DNA from: Candidatus Zixiibacteriota bacterium
GTDB lineage: Bacteria; Zixibacteria; MSB-5A5; GN15; FEB-12
Direction: 5' to 3'
NCBI GenBank assembly: GCA_030642845.1
Contig: DAOWMZ010000091.1
Span: 1-6,950 of the forward strand
DNA length: 6,950 bases
Shown here: positions 1 to 5,980 of the stretch, one piece after another
How positions within the stretch are numbered: the stretch's first letter is position 1
Layout of the letters: each line of letters starts with the position of its first letter
Translations under genes and position numbers: made by a program
The notes under the pieces: generated by a model
The model's database searches: none
The model's input: only the letters and a program-made list of their open reading frames with translations
What the model was told of the DNA's origin: nothing

Positions 1-3000
1 ACATTTTTGATCTCCGAGACAGTATCCCTGTCAAGAGCAAAAAACGACATATTATAATCAGCTGCATCAGTATCACTGGGTGTCCATGAGAATCTTCCTA
101 TAGAATAATTAGTATCAATTACCAACAGATCCCAGTTCCATCCGGTTTTATTACTGTTATTAAGTTCATCAAAATCAGATACAATTGCGATAGTGTCTAA
201 GACATTGCTATCTAAGAAAGTTATTTCAAAATAAAACTGATCATCTTCGTAATTTGTCAGAGTAATCGAACCGTCAGGATTATTTACTCTTAGAGTTGCA
301 TTAGTTTGAAGCGAAATGTATTCAGGGAGCATATTACTGGTGGCAAGAATAGTAATATCAATAATCGAAGTATCTTTTGCCCCCAACTGATCATCGACTT
401 CGAAAGTTATAGTATATTCACCACGATCACCATCAAGAGGTTTCCATGTAACAAATGCGCTATCATTTGACATCAATATTTCAGGAAGGATTCCACTATT
501 TGGATTACTTGAAATACTCAACAGGTTATATAATGGGAGAGGTGCTCCCATACATTCTCCGTCAGTATCAGTACTTGTGATAATCAATGTATCGAGGATT
601 TTTTCGGTAAGAGTCCATTGGTTATCAACAATTATTATTGGTTTTTGATTCCCGGCATCCAGCAGATCAAAACCATCGGAAACTAAAACATCACCGGAAT
701 CGTTGACTGCCCTCAGGGTAACTGTTACCGAAGAACCCAATTGTTCGTGGTCACAGATATCAGGTGTCCAGGTAACAGAAGCATGAGTTGGATTACCGGT
801 TGTCGATTGGAATATTGCTCCGGCAGGCAATGTTTCTGCAGTTATTGTAATTAAATCAGAAGGATGGATTTCATCAACAGCTCGATAATAGAGTATTGTT
901 TCTCGGTCTTCATGAAAATTCGTAAAATTGCTGGAATCAGGATCAAGGAAAAACTTCAGATCTGTTACCGGCAAAACTTCAATATAAATTGTAGTGTCTA
1001 TAAAAACATTATAGTTATCTCTGGCAGAAAACGTAACCGGGAAAATGCTATTAACGTGAGTAGTATCAGATAAAACCGTCAATATCCCGGTGATGCTATC
1101 GTTATAGTTTTCTTCTTCGTTCCAATTAAAATTACCTATTGGTGTTAGCGAAGAAAGGTCTGTATTGATAGTAAAAATTGTATCCAGATTGCTATCCTGA
1201 TCTTCAACTATTATCCAGAGATTGAGTTCCTGATCAGGGCGGATTCTAACTGTATCTGAAGTCAGCGATGTTGTCCCGCTTCTCTTGATAGAAATTTCAG
1301 GCGGATCATTGACATTAATTATCACATTAAAAGTATCAACACTAAACGTATCACAGGGATCAGTGCAGATTATTGCCACATCCAGGGTATCATCATCATG
1401 GACAAAATATTCCCAATAATAACCACCGGCATCTTCATAAATATCCCCCTCCGGATTCTGGCCATATAAATCAATAGTTGGTTCCGATTGAAAACCAGCA
1501 TCAAAATCTACATCACTACAACCAATCGGTACTCTGATATAAACAAGCGAATCGGCAAGATCAATTACTGTGTCTCTTACAATACAGATTGGAGGACTGT
1601 TTATAGTTACGTTTACGAATATTGTATCTTCATCAATAATACTGCAGGAATCAGCAACCACAATAATTTCTTGATATACATTCGATGTTGTTGGAAAGTG
1701 CTGGATTAGATTCAGAGCAGTATCGATTGAACCCGGACTTCCTGCACTGAGAGTTTCCGATTCAATATTGTTGTCATTATCAGTAACTTCATAACTAAGT
1801 TCGTAGAAAGCACCGGCACATAAGAAAAGACTGAGAGTATCATTTGCCGGATGAGGATTAAAGCTGATTGTCGGAGCACTGTTTCTTGTAATAATGAAAA
1901 CATGCGATACCGTGTCTTTGGCATCACAACCATCGGTAACTTCGGCAGTTACTATATATGAACCCGATGTATCCACTATCAAAATCATATCCCCATCAAT
2001 ATTAATTTCAACATCATTTGTAAGTGGAAGCCATGTGAGAGTCGGGTAAGTAATATCTACGGCTGTAAATTTGTGAGTGATTGTAGTATCCTGACAAATA
2101 AATATTTCATCGGGATCAGTTGAATCGGCAACCGGTGGTTCATTTAGGTTAAGAGTTATAATAATATCATCCAGATCACTTAAACCGCAACTATCGGTTA
2201 CCTGCACTTGTATTGTATATTCACCTGAAATATCAGGAGTGAAACAGATTTCATTCTCCGCTGTGTCAATAGTTGCTGTGGGATGGTCGAATATTAATGT
2301 TTCTGTTATCAGATCAAGGGGATCATTATCAGTAACAATATAATTAACACAAATCGGAGCAGGTTCACATAGATCGATATTTTGATCTGAACCAAAAGTA
2401 ATATCCGGTGGAGAATTCATGGTTACATTTACAAATATTGTATCTTCATCTACAACATCGCATGAATCAGTTACTACGATAATTTCTCGATATACACTAG
2501 ATAATATTGGAAAAAACTGGATTCTATTCAGAGCAGTATCTATTGTACCCGGACTTCCGGCATCAAGAGCTTCCGATTTTATATTGTCATCGACATCAGT
2601 AACATCGTAAAAAAGTTCATAGAAATCGCCGGCACATAAAAAGAGATCAAGAGTGTCATTAGCCGGATGAGGATTAAAGTTGATTGTCGGAGAACTGTTT
2701 TCAGTCACACTTACTATTGTTTCGCAGGAATCTTTTTCACCACAGGAATCGATACAGATAAATTTTAAAATATTATCTCCAGCTTCAGGAATGAAGATAA
2801 TACTACTACTAACCAAATCCAGAGTATCAATTCCAATGACAATAATCATAGAATCAATATTGTTATCAGGATCGGTACATGAGAATCCATCAATTGTAAT
2901 CGGTTCGGAAATATCACAAGTAAAATGAGAGCTATCCGGAGGACATACCGGAGAATCAGGCGGAGAATTCATAACAAAAGTAACTACAAACGGAGATTGG

Positions 3001-3311
3001 CAGATTCCCTCAAGAGCATCCACACATTCAATAGTTACATTAATGTCTTCATCACCGGTTGGAGTATATTCCCAGTTTCCTCCTACAATTGTCCCAAATG
3101 CCGGGATAGAGACAATATCAGGTCCGGATACTAAATCATTATCGGCATCTTCACATCCGACAGGTAAACTGACCAGAGAAGGGGAGCATTGGAAAATAAT
3201 TGTATCATTTGGAACAATACATTCAGGATCAGCTGCCCATAATGTAGATGCACAAAGGCATAAAAGAAGTATTAATAAAGATATCTTATTATGATTAAAT
3301 AAACTGTTCAT
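1..3311 (-). CDS. Giant secreted multi-domain Ig/cadherin-like protein (C-terminus outside window)
   Basis: I translated this frame by hand. It stays open from the ATG at 3311 to the window edge: 1103 full codons with no stop or frameshift. Residues 1-26 form a Sec signal peptide (hydrophobic run of I/L, probable cleavage after L-W-A). Domains of about 90 residues then repeat, with linkers such as N-S-P-P, N-E-P-P or N-D-P-P at residues 115, 205, 299, 390, 571 and 668 and looser joins at 477, 784, 888 and 993. Up to about residue 668 most domains have a Cys near their start and a T-D-S-C or similar motif near their end, suggesting one disulfide each. Later domains largely lack the Cys pair and instead show the W-T-P/W-K-P pattern of putative Ig (He_PIG-like) domains. 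Most domains carry a D-x-D-x-N/D-like motif that could bind calcium. The start has no Shine-Dalgarno sequence; translation may be coupled to the gene 22 nt upstream. An adhesin or surface-structural role is inference. Anchoring or type IX secretion cannot be judged without the C-terminus. Confidence 0.88.
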   Translation of the reverse strand, partial: MNSLFNHNKISLLILLLCLCASTLWAADPECIVPNDTIIFQCSPSLVSLPVGCEDADNDLVSGPDIVSIPAFGTIVGGNWEYTPTGDEDINVTIECVDALEGICQSPFVVTFVMNSPPDSPVCPPDSSHFTCDISEPITIDGFSCTDPDNNIDSMIIVIGIDTLDLVSSSIIFIPEAGDNILKFICIDSCGEKDSCETIVSVTENSSPTINFNPHPANDTLDLFLCAGDFYELFYDVTDVDDNIKSEALDAGSPGTIDTALNRIQFFPILSSVYREIIVVTDSCDVVDEDTIFVNVTMNSPPDITFGSDQNIDLCEPAPICVNYIVTDNDPLDLITETLIFDHPTATIDTAENEICFTPDISGEYTIQVQVTDSCGLSDLDDIIITLNLNEPPVADSTDPDEIFICQDTTITHKFTAVDITYPTLTWLPLTNDVEINIDGDMILIVDTSGSYIVTAEVTDGCDAKDTVSHVFIITRNSAPTISFNPHPANDTLSLFLCAGAFYELSYEVTDNDNNIESETLSAGSPGSIDTALNLIQHFPTTSNVYQEIIVVADSCSIIDEDTIFVNVTINSPPICIVRDTVIDLADSLVYIRVPIGCSDVDFDAGFQSEPTIDLYGQNPEGDIYEDAGGYYWEYFVHDDDTLDVAIICTDPCDTFSVDTFNVIINVNDPPEISIKRSGTTSLTSDTVRIRPDQELNLWIIVEDQDSNLDTIFTINTDLSSLTPIGNFNWNEEENYNDSITGILTVLSDTTHVNSIFPVTFSARDNYNVFIDTTIYIEVLPVTDLKFFLDPDSSNFTNFHEDRETILYYRAVDEIHPSDLITITAETLPAGAIFQSTTGNPTHASVTWTPDICDHEQLGSSVTVTLRAVNDSGDVLVSDGFDLLDAGNQKPIIIVDNQWTLTEKILDTLIITSTDTDGECMGAPLPLYNLLSISSNPNSGILPEILMSNDSAFVTWKPLDGDRGEYTITFEVDDQLGAKDTSIIDITILATSNMLPEYISLQTNATLRVNNPDGSITLTNYEDDQFYFEITFLDSNVLDTIAIVSDFDELNNSNKTGWNWDLLVIDTNYSIGRFSWTPSDTDAADYNMSFFALDRDTVSEIKN
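1602..1883 (-). repeat. Internal duplication, copy 2 (Ig-like domain, residues 477-570)
   Basis: This is the second copy of the 94-residue domain, starting N-S-A-P-T-I. It keeps the early Cys (F-L-C-A-G), a T-D-N-D-N-N acidic motif and the late D-S-C. Differences from the copy at 2418-2699 are spread along the unit and include many conservative changes (D/E, V/I, S/T), so the duplication is not very recent and both copies stay under coding constraint. Confidence 0.9.
2418..2699 (-). repeat. Internal duplication, copy 1 (Ig-like domain, residues 205-298)
   Basis: This 282-bp segment encodes one 94-residue domain, beginning N-S-S-P-T-I and ending just before N-S-P-P. It aligns without gaps to the segment at 1602-1883, exactly 816 bp away. 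By my hand alignment 71 of 94 residues are identical. The intervening domains (residues 299-389 and 390-476) are much less similar. This points to duplication of a domain or of a three-domain block, or to later gene conversion between the two copies. Confidence 0.9.
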
Positions 3312-3322
3312 AATCAATAAAA

Positions 3323-3335
3323 GACACTTAGTGTC
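3323..3335. other. Small palindrome in the 22-nt gap of the operon
   Basis: GACACTTAGTGTC has 5-bp perfect arms around a 3-nt centre and overlaps the stop codon of the propeller gene. The stem is short and no T-run follows on the minus strand beyond a weak TTTT, so I do not call it a terminator. It could slightly affect coupling between the two genes, or be chance. Confidence 0.35.
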
Positions 3336-4866
3336 AGTTGTCCGGGTTTGGTGGATCAGGTAAATCATCCCACATGTTAACCGCTATCGGATCATCATCA
3401 CCACTATTTGTTAAAAAGAATATTAGTGCACTAATTCCCAATCCGACAATCGGACGATTTATAATCAGATCTTTCCCACCCACAGGTTTTAATGTTAACT
3501 TTTTCAACAATGACTCTTTCGAAGTTTGACCAACCCGGTTTACAAAATCAGCATAATGAGGATGCCCTTCTAATTTATAGTCCGGTTTCTCCGGGGGCAT
3601 AGCCCCCTCTCCTGTTAGTCTTCCGATTATTATATACGAACTTTCATTCACATCGCTTACAAATACAATCTGTTGATTTTCAATCGAAAGATGGCGGATG
3701 TTTTTATAGTCATCCGATGTTAACAATTCACCGTTGAATGGTTCCTCCCCATTTTCCCAGGCTGTAACATCTCCGTAATGTAATGAAGTGATTCCATCAC
3801 TATTTTTTTGCAGGTATAGTATATATTTTGAATTGTCCAACCAGACAGGACCACGATAATCATCTATAATAACTGGTGAGTTATTTATTGGAATAGTTGA
3901 AATTGTACTAATGCTTATTTTACTTTCGCTGTCTTTAACAACATTATTAATATTTATATTATATTTTTTTAATTTTTTATTATTATCAAATTCATTCCAC
4001 TTGTAAGAATAAAAGGCAACTTTATTCCCATTCAACGGATCAAAGGAAGGCATAATCATATTATTGTTATCATAATCAATCATCATCCGAACCGATTGAG
4101 AATCAGGCAAAGAGATAAATGATGATGAATAATAATCTGCCATACCCGAATCAATAAATTCGGTAAATGTTAAAATACCCGTTTGTGCGTGCGGGTTCCA
4201 CGAGATAACAGATCCTTCAATTTCATTATCACCAGGCACTCTATATAAACCCGGCTTATATTTATTGGGATAGTTCAGATATTTGTCCATGCCGGTCAGA
4301 AGGTAAATATCATTTTTACCTGTTAGGTCGGATTGAAAAGCAATCATTCTTCCATCGGGAGACCAGCGGGAATTCCTGTCTTTGAATTTCTTATCTGCAT
4401 CAGTTAGAAGGACATGTTTGTTTTCATAAAGATAACAGAGATAAACATCCTGATTACTGCCGGAAGAATGAGTGTAAACACAGATGATTTCACCGTAAGG
4501 ACTAATTACCGGACACCAGTCAAGATCATAATTTTCGGGAGCGGCTTTTTTAATGGTCATCCCGAATTCTTCAAAAATACCCTTCCCCCCTTTTTCAGCT
4601 TCAGGCGGATTTATTTCAACCAGACTATCACGAAGAGTATTATACCAATAAAGTTTAACTCCTGTGTTTGTTCGTAATTCAAAAGAAATTATATTTCTGT
4701 CAAGGGGGCATATTTGTGCGTGCTCAAAAGATCCTTGAAGATTCCTCAATGCCACCGATTCCAAAGAAGGAATCTGTTTAAGTGATGAAACTCTGAGTGG
4801 AGCATCAGCCCACACAGATACACAAACAAGAAAATATATAATTGTAAATATAATTTTATTTCGCAT
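3334..4866 (-). CDS. Exported TolB/PD40-like beta-propeller protein with C-terminal hydrophobic segment
   Basis: I chose the ATG at 4866 (510 residues) because it opens directly into a typical Sec signal peptide: M-R-N-K, a hydrophobic core, and cleavage after V-W-A at residue 20. The longer frame begins at a TTG at 4917 and would bury the signal behind extra residues. Propeller character is seen at residues about 166-188 (R-W-S-P-D-G-R followed by I-A-F-Q-S-D and D-I-Y-L-L, the classic PD40/TolB repeat). Weaker repeats are centred near 117-145, 222-240, 273-286, 341-352 and 391-413. Residues 470-486 form a hydrophobic stretch that could span a membrane, followed by D-D-D and an acidic tail ending L-P-D-P-P-N-P-D-N. 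There is no clear Shine-Dalgarno sequence. The gene precedes the giant Ig-domain gene by 22 nt on the same strand, so an operon is likely. It could be an assembly, anchoring or binding partner of that protein. It is not TolB itself, because the surrounding Tol-Pal genes and the TolB N-domain are not visible. Confidence 0.85.
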   Translation of the reverse strand: MRNKIIFTIIYFLVCVSVWADAPLRVSSLKQIPSLESVALRNLQGSFEHAQICPLDRNIISFELRTNTGVKLYWYNTLRDSLVEINPPEAEKGGKGIFEEFGMTIKKAAPENYDLDWCPVISPYGEIICVYTHSSGSNQDVYLCYLYENKHVLLTDADKKFKDRNSRWSPDGRMIAFQSDLTGKNDIYLLTGMDKYLNYPNKYKPGLYRVPGDNEIEGSVISWNPHAQTGILTFTEFIDSGMADYYSSSFISLPDSQSVRMMIDYDNNNMIMPSFDPLNGNKVAFYSYKWNEFDNNKKLKKYNININNVVKDSESKISISTISTIPINNSPVIIDDYRGPVWLDNSKYILYLQKNSDGITSLHYGDVTAWENGEEPFNGELLTSDDYKNIRHLSIENQQIVFVSDVNESSYIIIGRLTGEGAMPPEKPDYKLEGHPHYADFVNRVGQTSKESLLKKLTLKPVGGKDLIINRPIVGLGISALIFFLTNSGDDDPIAVNMWDDLPDPPNPDN

Positions 4867-4912
4867 ACTATCCGTGTTTATCAAAGTATCAAAGTTCATA
4901 AATATAAGTATA

Positions 4913-4933
4913 ATCAATCTTTAAATGATTGAT
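4913..4933. promoter_or_regulatory. Dyad ATCAATC-N7-GATTGAT upstream of the propeller gene
   Basis: Two perfect 7-nt arms (4913-4919 and 4927-4933) flank a 7-nt AT-rich centre. The dyad lies between the candidate promoter and the start codon. It could be an operator for a dimeric regulator or a leader hairpin. The geometry is seen directly; any function is inferred. Confidence 0.4.
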
Positions 4934-4941
4934 ATGTATTA

Positions 4942-4970
4942 AAGCTACGATTGGTATTCATTTGAGTCAA
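4942..4970 (-). promoter_or_regulatory. Candidate sigma-70-like promoter for the propeller/Ig operon
   Basis: On the minus strand TTGACT (4965-4970) is followed after exactly 17 nt by TAGCTT (4942-4947), about 75 nt before the ATG. The -35 matches five of six consensus bases. The -10 keeps only the first, second and last consensus bases, so the call is tentative. If the host uses a Bacteroidetes-type sigma factor, a different consensus would apply. Confidence 0.35.
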
Positions 4971-5003
4971 GAGTTCTTTAGCAAAGTAAAAAAGGCTGGG
5001 TGG

Positions 5004-5085
5004 CCCATAGCTTGCTATGGGAAAAATGATTTACATAGAGAAATCGAATTATGAACATGGAAAATCCCCACAGCAAGACTGTGGG
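5004..5085. repeat. Inverted pair of hairpins (REP/BIME-like), pair 1
   Basis: CCCATAGCTTGCTATGGG (5004-5021) has 8-bp arms around TT. At 5067-5085, CCCACAG and CTGTGGG form a 7-bp stem around CAAGA. The reverse complement of the second hairpin matches the first apart from one substituted base pair and one inserted base, so the two are inverted copies. The substituted pair is compensatory (T5008-A5017 against C5071-G5081), which suggests that structure is conserved. Neither stem is followed by a proper T-run, so they are not called terminators. No coding sequence fits here. Confidence 0.65.
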
Positions 5086-5126
5086 TAACCCTTTGTATTC
5101 ATACCCCCGCATAAATTCTTGTGAGC

Positions 5127-5181
5127 GGTACATGTCCACATGTGCCCTATATCCCAGCAGATGTGGACATCTGCCAGGCAC
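5127..5181. repeat. Inverted pair of hairpins (REP/BIME-like), pair 2
   Basis: Hairpin 5127-5146 (9-bp stem with one G-T wobble) has the core ATGTCCACAT. Hairpin 5157-5174 (GCAGATGT, GG, ACATCTGC) has the core ATGTGGACAT, its reverse complement. The copies match at 15 of 18 positions when one is inverted. One difference is a swapped pair, C5131-G5142 against G5160-C5171, which preserves the stem. An alternative fold pairs GTGCC (5142-5146) with GGCAC (5177-5181) around the second hairpin. The pair begins 21 nt downstream of the VOC stop codon and might also protect or end that transcript. Confidence 0.6.
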
Positions 5182-5201
5182 GAGATGTATCAACAAGTCT
5201 A

Positions 5202-5558
5202 CTATTTTGCACCTGTAAATAATCCGATAAGGTTACTATCAAGATCATTAAACTGGCCGTAAGCACCATAGCCTGGGATTGGAGTTTGAGGTTTAACTAT
5301 TTTACCGCCAAGTTCTTCTGCTTTGGTTAAGTATGCATCGATATCATCAACTTCAACATAAAAAACAATCCCGCCACCGGATCTAATCTCATCAACTTTT
5401 GTAATACCACCACCCGGAGAAGTTTCCGGATTAAAGAAAATATATTCCTCACCCATCGCCATTTCTAATTTCCAGCCAAAGAGTGATTCGTAAAACATAC
5501 TTGATGCGACAGAGTCTTTAGATGAAATTTCAAGATGACAGATTGTGTTTTTTCCCAT
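5202..5558 (-). CDS. VOC-superfamily (glyoxalase/bleomycin-resistance fold) protein
   Basis: The 118-residue product has the usual length of a single-chain VOC protein made of two beta-alpha-beta-beta-beta modules. Module 1 starts with H8-L-E-I and contains F22-Y-E-S-L-F-G-W29, the common 'FY..LFGW' signature. Module 2 starts near F66-Y-V-E-V-D-D-I and continues with A80-E-E-L-G-G-K, P-I-P-G-Y-G and N109-L-I-G-L-F. Enzymes of this fold such as glyoxalase I bind metal with His/Glu residues. Here only H8 is in a ligand-like position; the module 2 His is replaced by a hydrophobic residue and the final Glu position is Gly, so a classical metal site is doubtful. It is probably cytoplasmic, with no signal peptide. 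The substrate cannot be told. The ATG is well supported by an AGGAGG sequence 8 nt upstream. It appears to be a single-gene unit. Confidence 0.92.
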   Translation of the reverse strand: MGKNTICHLEISSKDSVASSMFYESLFGWKLEMAMGEEYIFFNPETSPGGGITKVDEIRSGGGIVFYVEVDDIDAYLTKAEELGGKIVKPQTPIPGYGAYGQFNDLDSNLIGLFTGAK

Positions 5559-5566
5559 TTTGGTTT

Positions 5567-5572
5567 CCTCCT
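5567..5572 (-). promoter_or_regulatory. Strong Shine-Dalgarno sequence of the VOC gene
   Basis: AGGAGG on the minus strand, 8 nt before the ATG at 5558. It fixes the start of this gene. It is the only perfect Shine-Dalgarno sequence in the window, in contrast to the leaders of the propeller and Ig genes, which lack one. Confidence 0.85.
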
Positions 5573-5630
5573 ATTAGTTATTCAATTGATAGGATATAAT
5601 TTCTAATAATAAAACTAACTTTGTCCTAAT

Positions 5631-5645
5631 AATCAACGATTGATT
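5631..5645. promoter_or_regulatory. Short dyad AATCAA-CGA-TTGATT upstream of the VOC gene
   Basis: Perfect 6-nt arms around CGA, about 70 nt before the VOC start, inside AT-rich DNA where a promoter would be expected. No convincing -35/-10 pair could be assigned. It uses the same AATCAA/TTGATT words as the dyad at 4913-4933, though with a different spacing. Confidence 0.3.
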
Positions 5646-5680
5646 TACCTGTCTTGTTTCTATTTAAAAATAATATTCAG

Positions 5681-5749
5681 TAGTAGGGTGGGTCCGCCCA
5701 CGGACCCGCCACAGAGAATGGCAGGTTTGAAGACAAACCTTCCCTACTA
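5681..5749. repeat. 69-nt cloverleaf-forming palindromic element
   Basis: The outer arms TAGTAGGG (5681-5688) and CCCTACTA (5742-5749) pair perfectly over 8 bp. Inside are three back-to-back hairpins. The first is 5690-5707 (7 bp, loop CCCA), the second 5708-5722 (4 bp, 7-nt loop) and the third 5723-5740 (7 bp, loop AAGA). Single T residues at 5689 and 5741 are the only unpaired junction bases, so 52 of 69 bases pair. It is GC-rich at one end within AT-rich surroundings. It lies between two divergent genes, 122 nt from the VOC start. A mobile palindromic repeat (REP/MITE-like) is the likeliest explanation. A structured RNA is possible. The loops and arm sizes do not match a tRNA. Confidence 0.7.
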
Positions 5750-5980
5750 GAAACTTGTCGCTTCTATTGGTCAGTTTTTGCACATTTTAATTTTTTAAGA
5801 GTTTGCGGGACATTTTATGCTTGCTTTAGTATATATTATTGTCTTTTTTTAAAGTGAACAGGGAAATAACTGAGGTATTACTGACTATGATGCACACATT
5901 TATTATTGAATAATTTATTACTACTATATTGTTCGTATCAAAGCCCTGAAATAACGACAAGTTTATATTTAAGATTTGAA
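5750..5980. other. AT-rich intergenic stretch without a supported gene
   Basis: I see no gene here. A loose direct repeat occurs: TTTGCACATTTTA at 5777-5789 and TTTGC-GGG-ACATTTTA at 5802-5817. The promoter of the following lipoprotein gene should lie here; TATATT (5832-5837) is a possible -10, but no -35 sits at a suitable distance. The lipoprotein frame opens at a TTG at 5906, yet the ATG at 5981 is preferred. Confidence 0.4.

Noticed and set aside
864..3294. Several plus-strand frames of 63-83 codons, and a minus-strand frame at 1712-1933
   Set aside because: All lie inside the continuous minus-strand Ig-domain frame and are out of frame with it. They are low-complexity antisense or shifted readings.
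3338..4677. Plus-strand frames at 3338-3529 and 4414-4677
   Set aside because: They are antisense to the propeller gene, which has clear signal peptide and PD40 evidence.
4867..4917. Extended start of the propeller gene at TTG 4917 or ATG 4899
   Set aside because: Both place extra residues before a well-formed signal peptide that starts at the ATG at 4866; neither has a ribosome-binding site.
5004..5174. Hairpins as intrinsic terminators or a CRISPR array
   Set aside because: No T-run directly follows the stems (the nearest T-run on the minus strand is about 10 nt beyond 5004). Repeats are inverted pairs with unequal spacing, not regular direct repeats.
4978..5196. Open frame of 72 codons on the minus strand
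   Set aside because: It runs straight through the four hairpins of the palindromic element, has no Shine-Dalgarno sequence and no domain-like composition. It may be annotated as a hypothetical protein wherever the element occurs.
5681..5749. Cloverleaf as a tRNA gene
   Set aside because: Arm and loop sizes are wrong (7-bp stems with 4-nt loops), there is no TTCGA-type T-loop and no plausible anticodon arm.
5906..5980. Extended start of the lipoprotein at TTG 5906
   Set aside because: It would add 25 residues to an already long n-region, and no Shine-Dalgarno sequence supports it.
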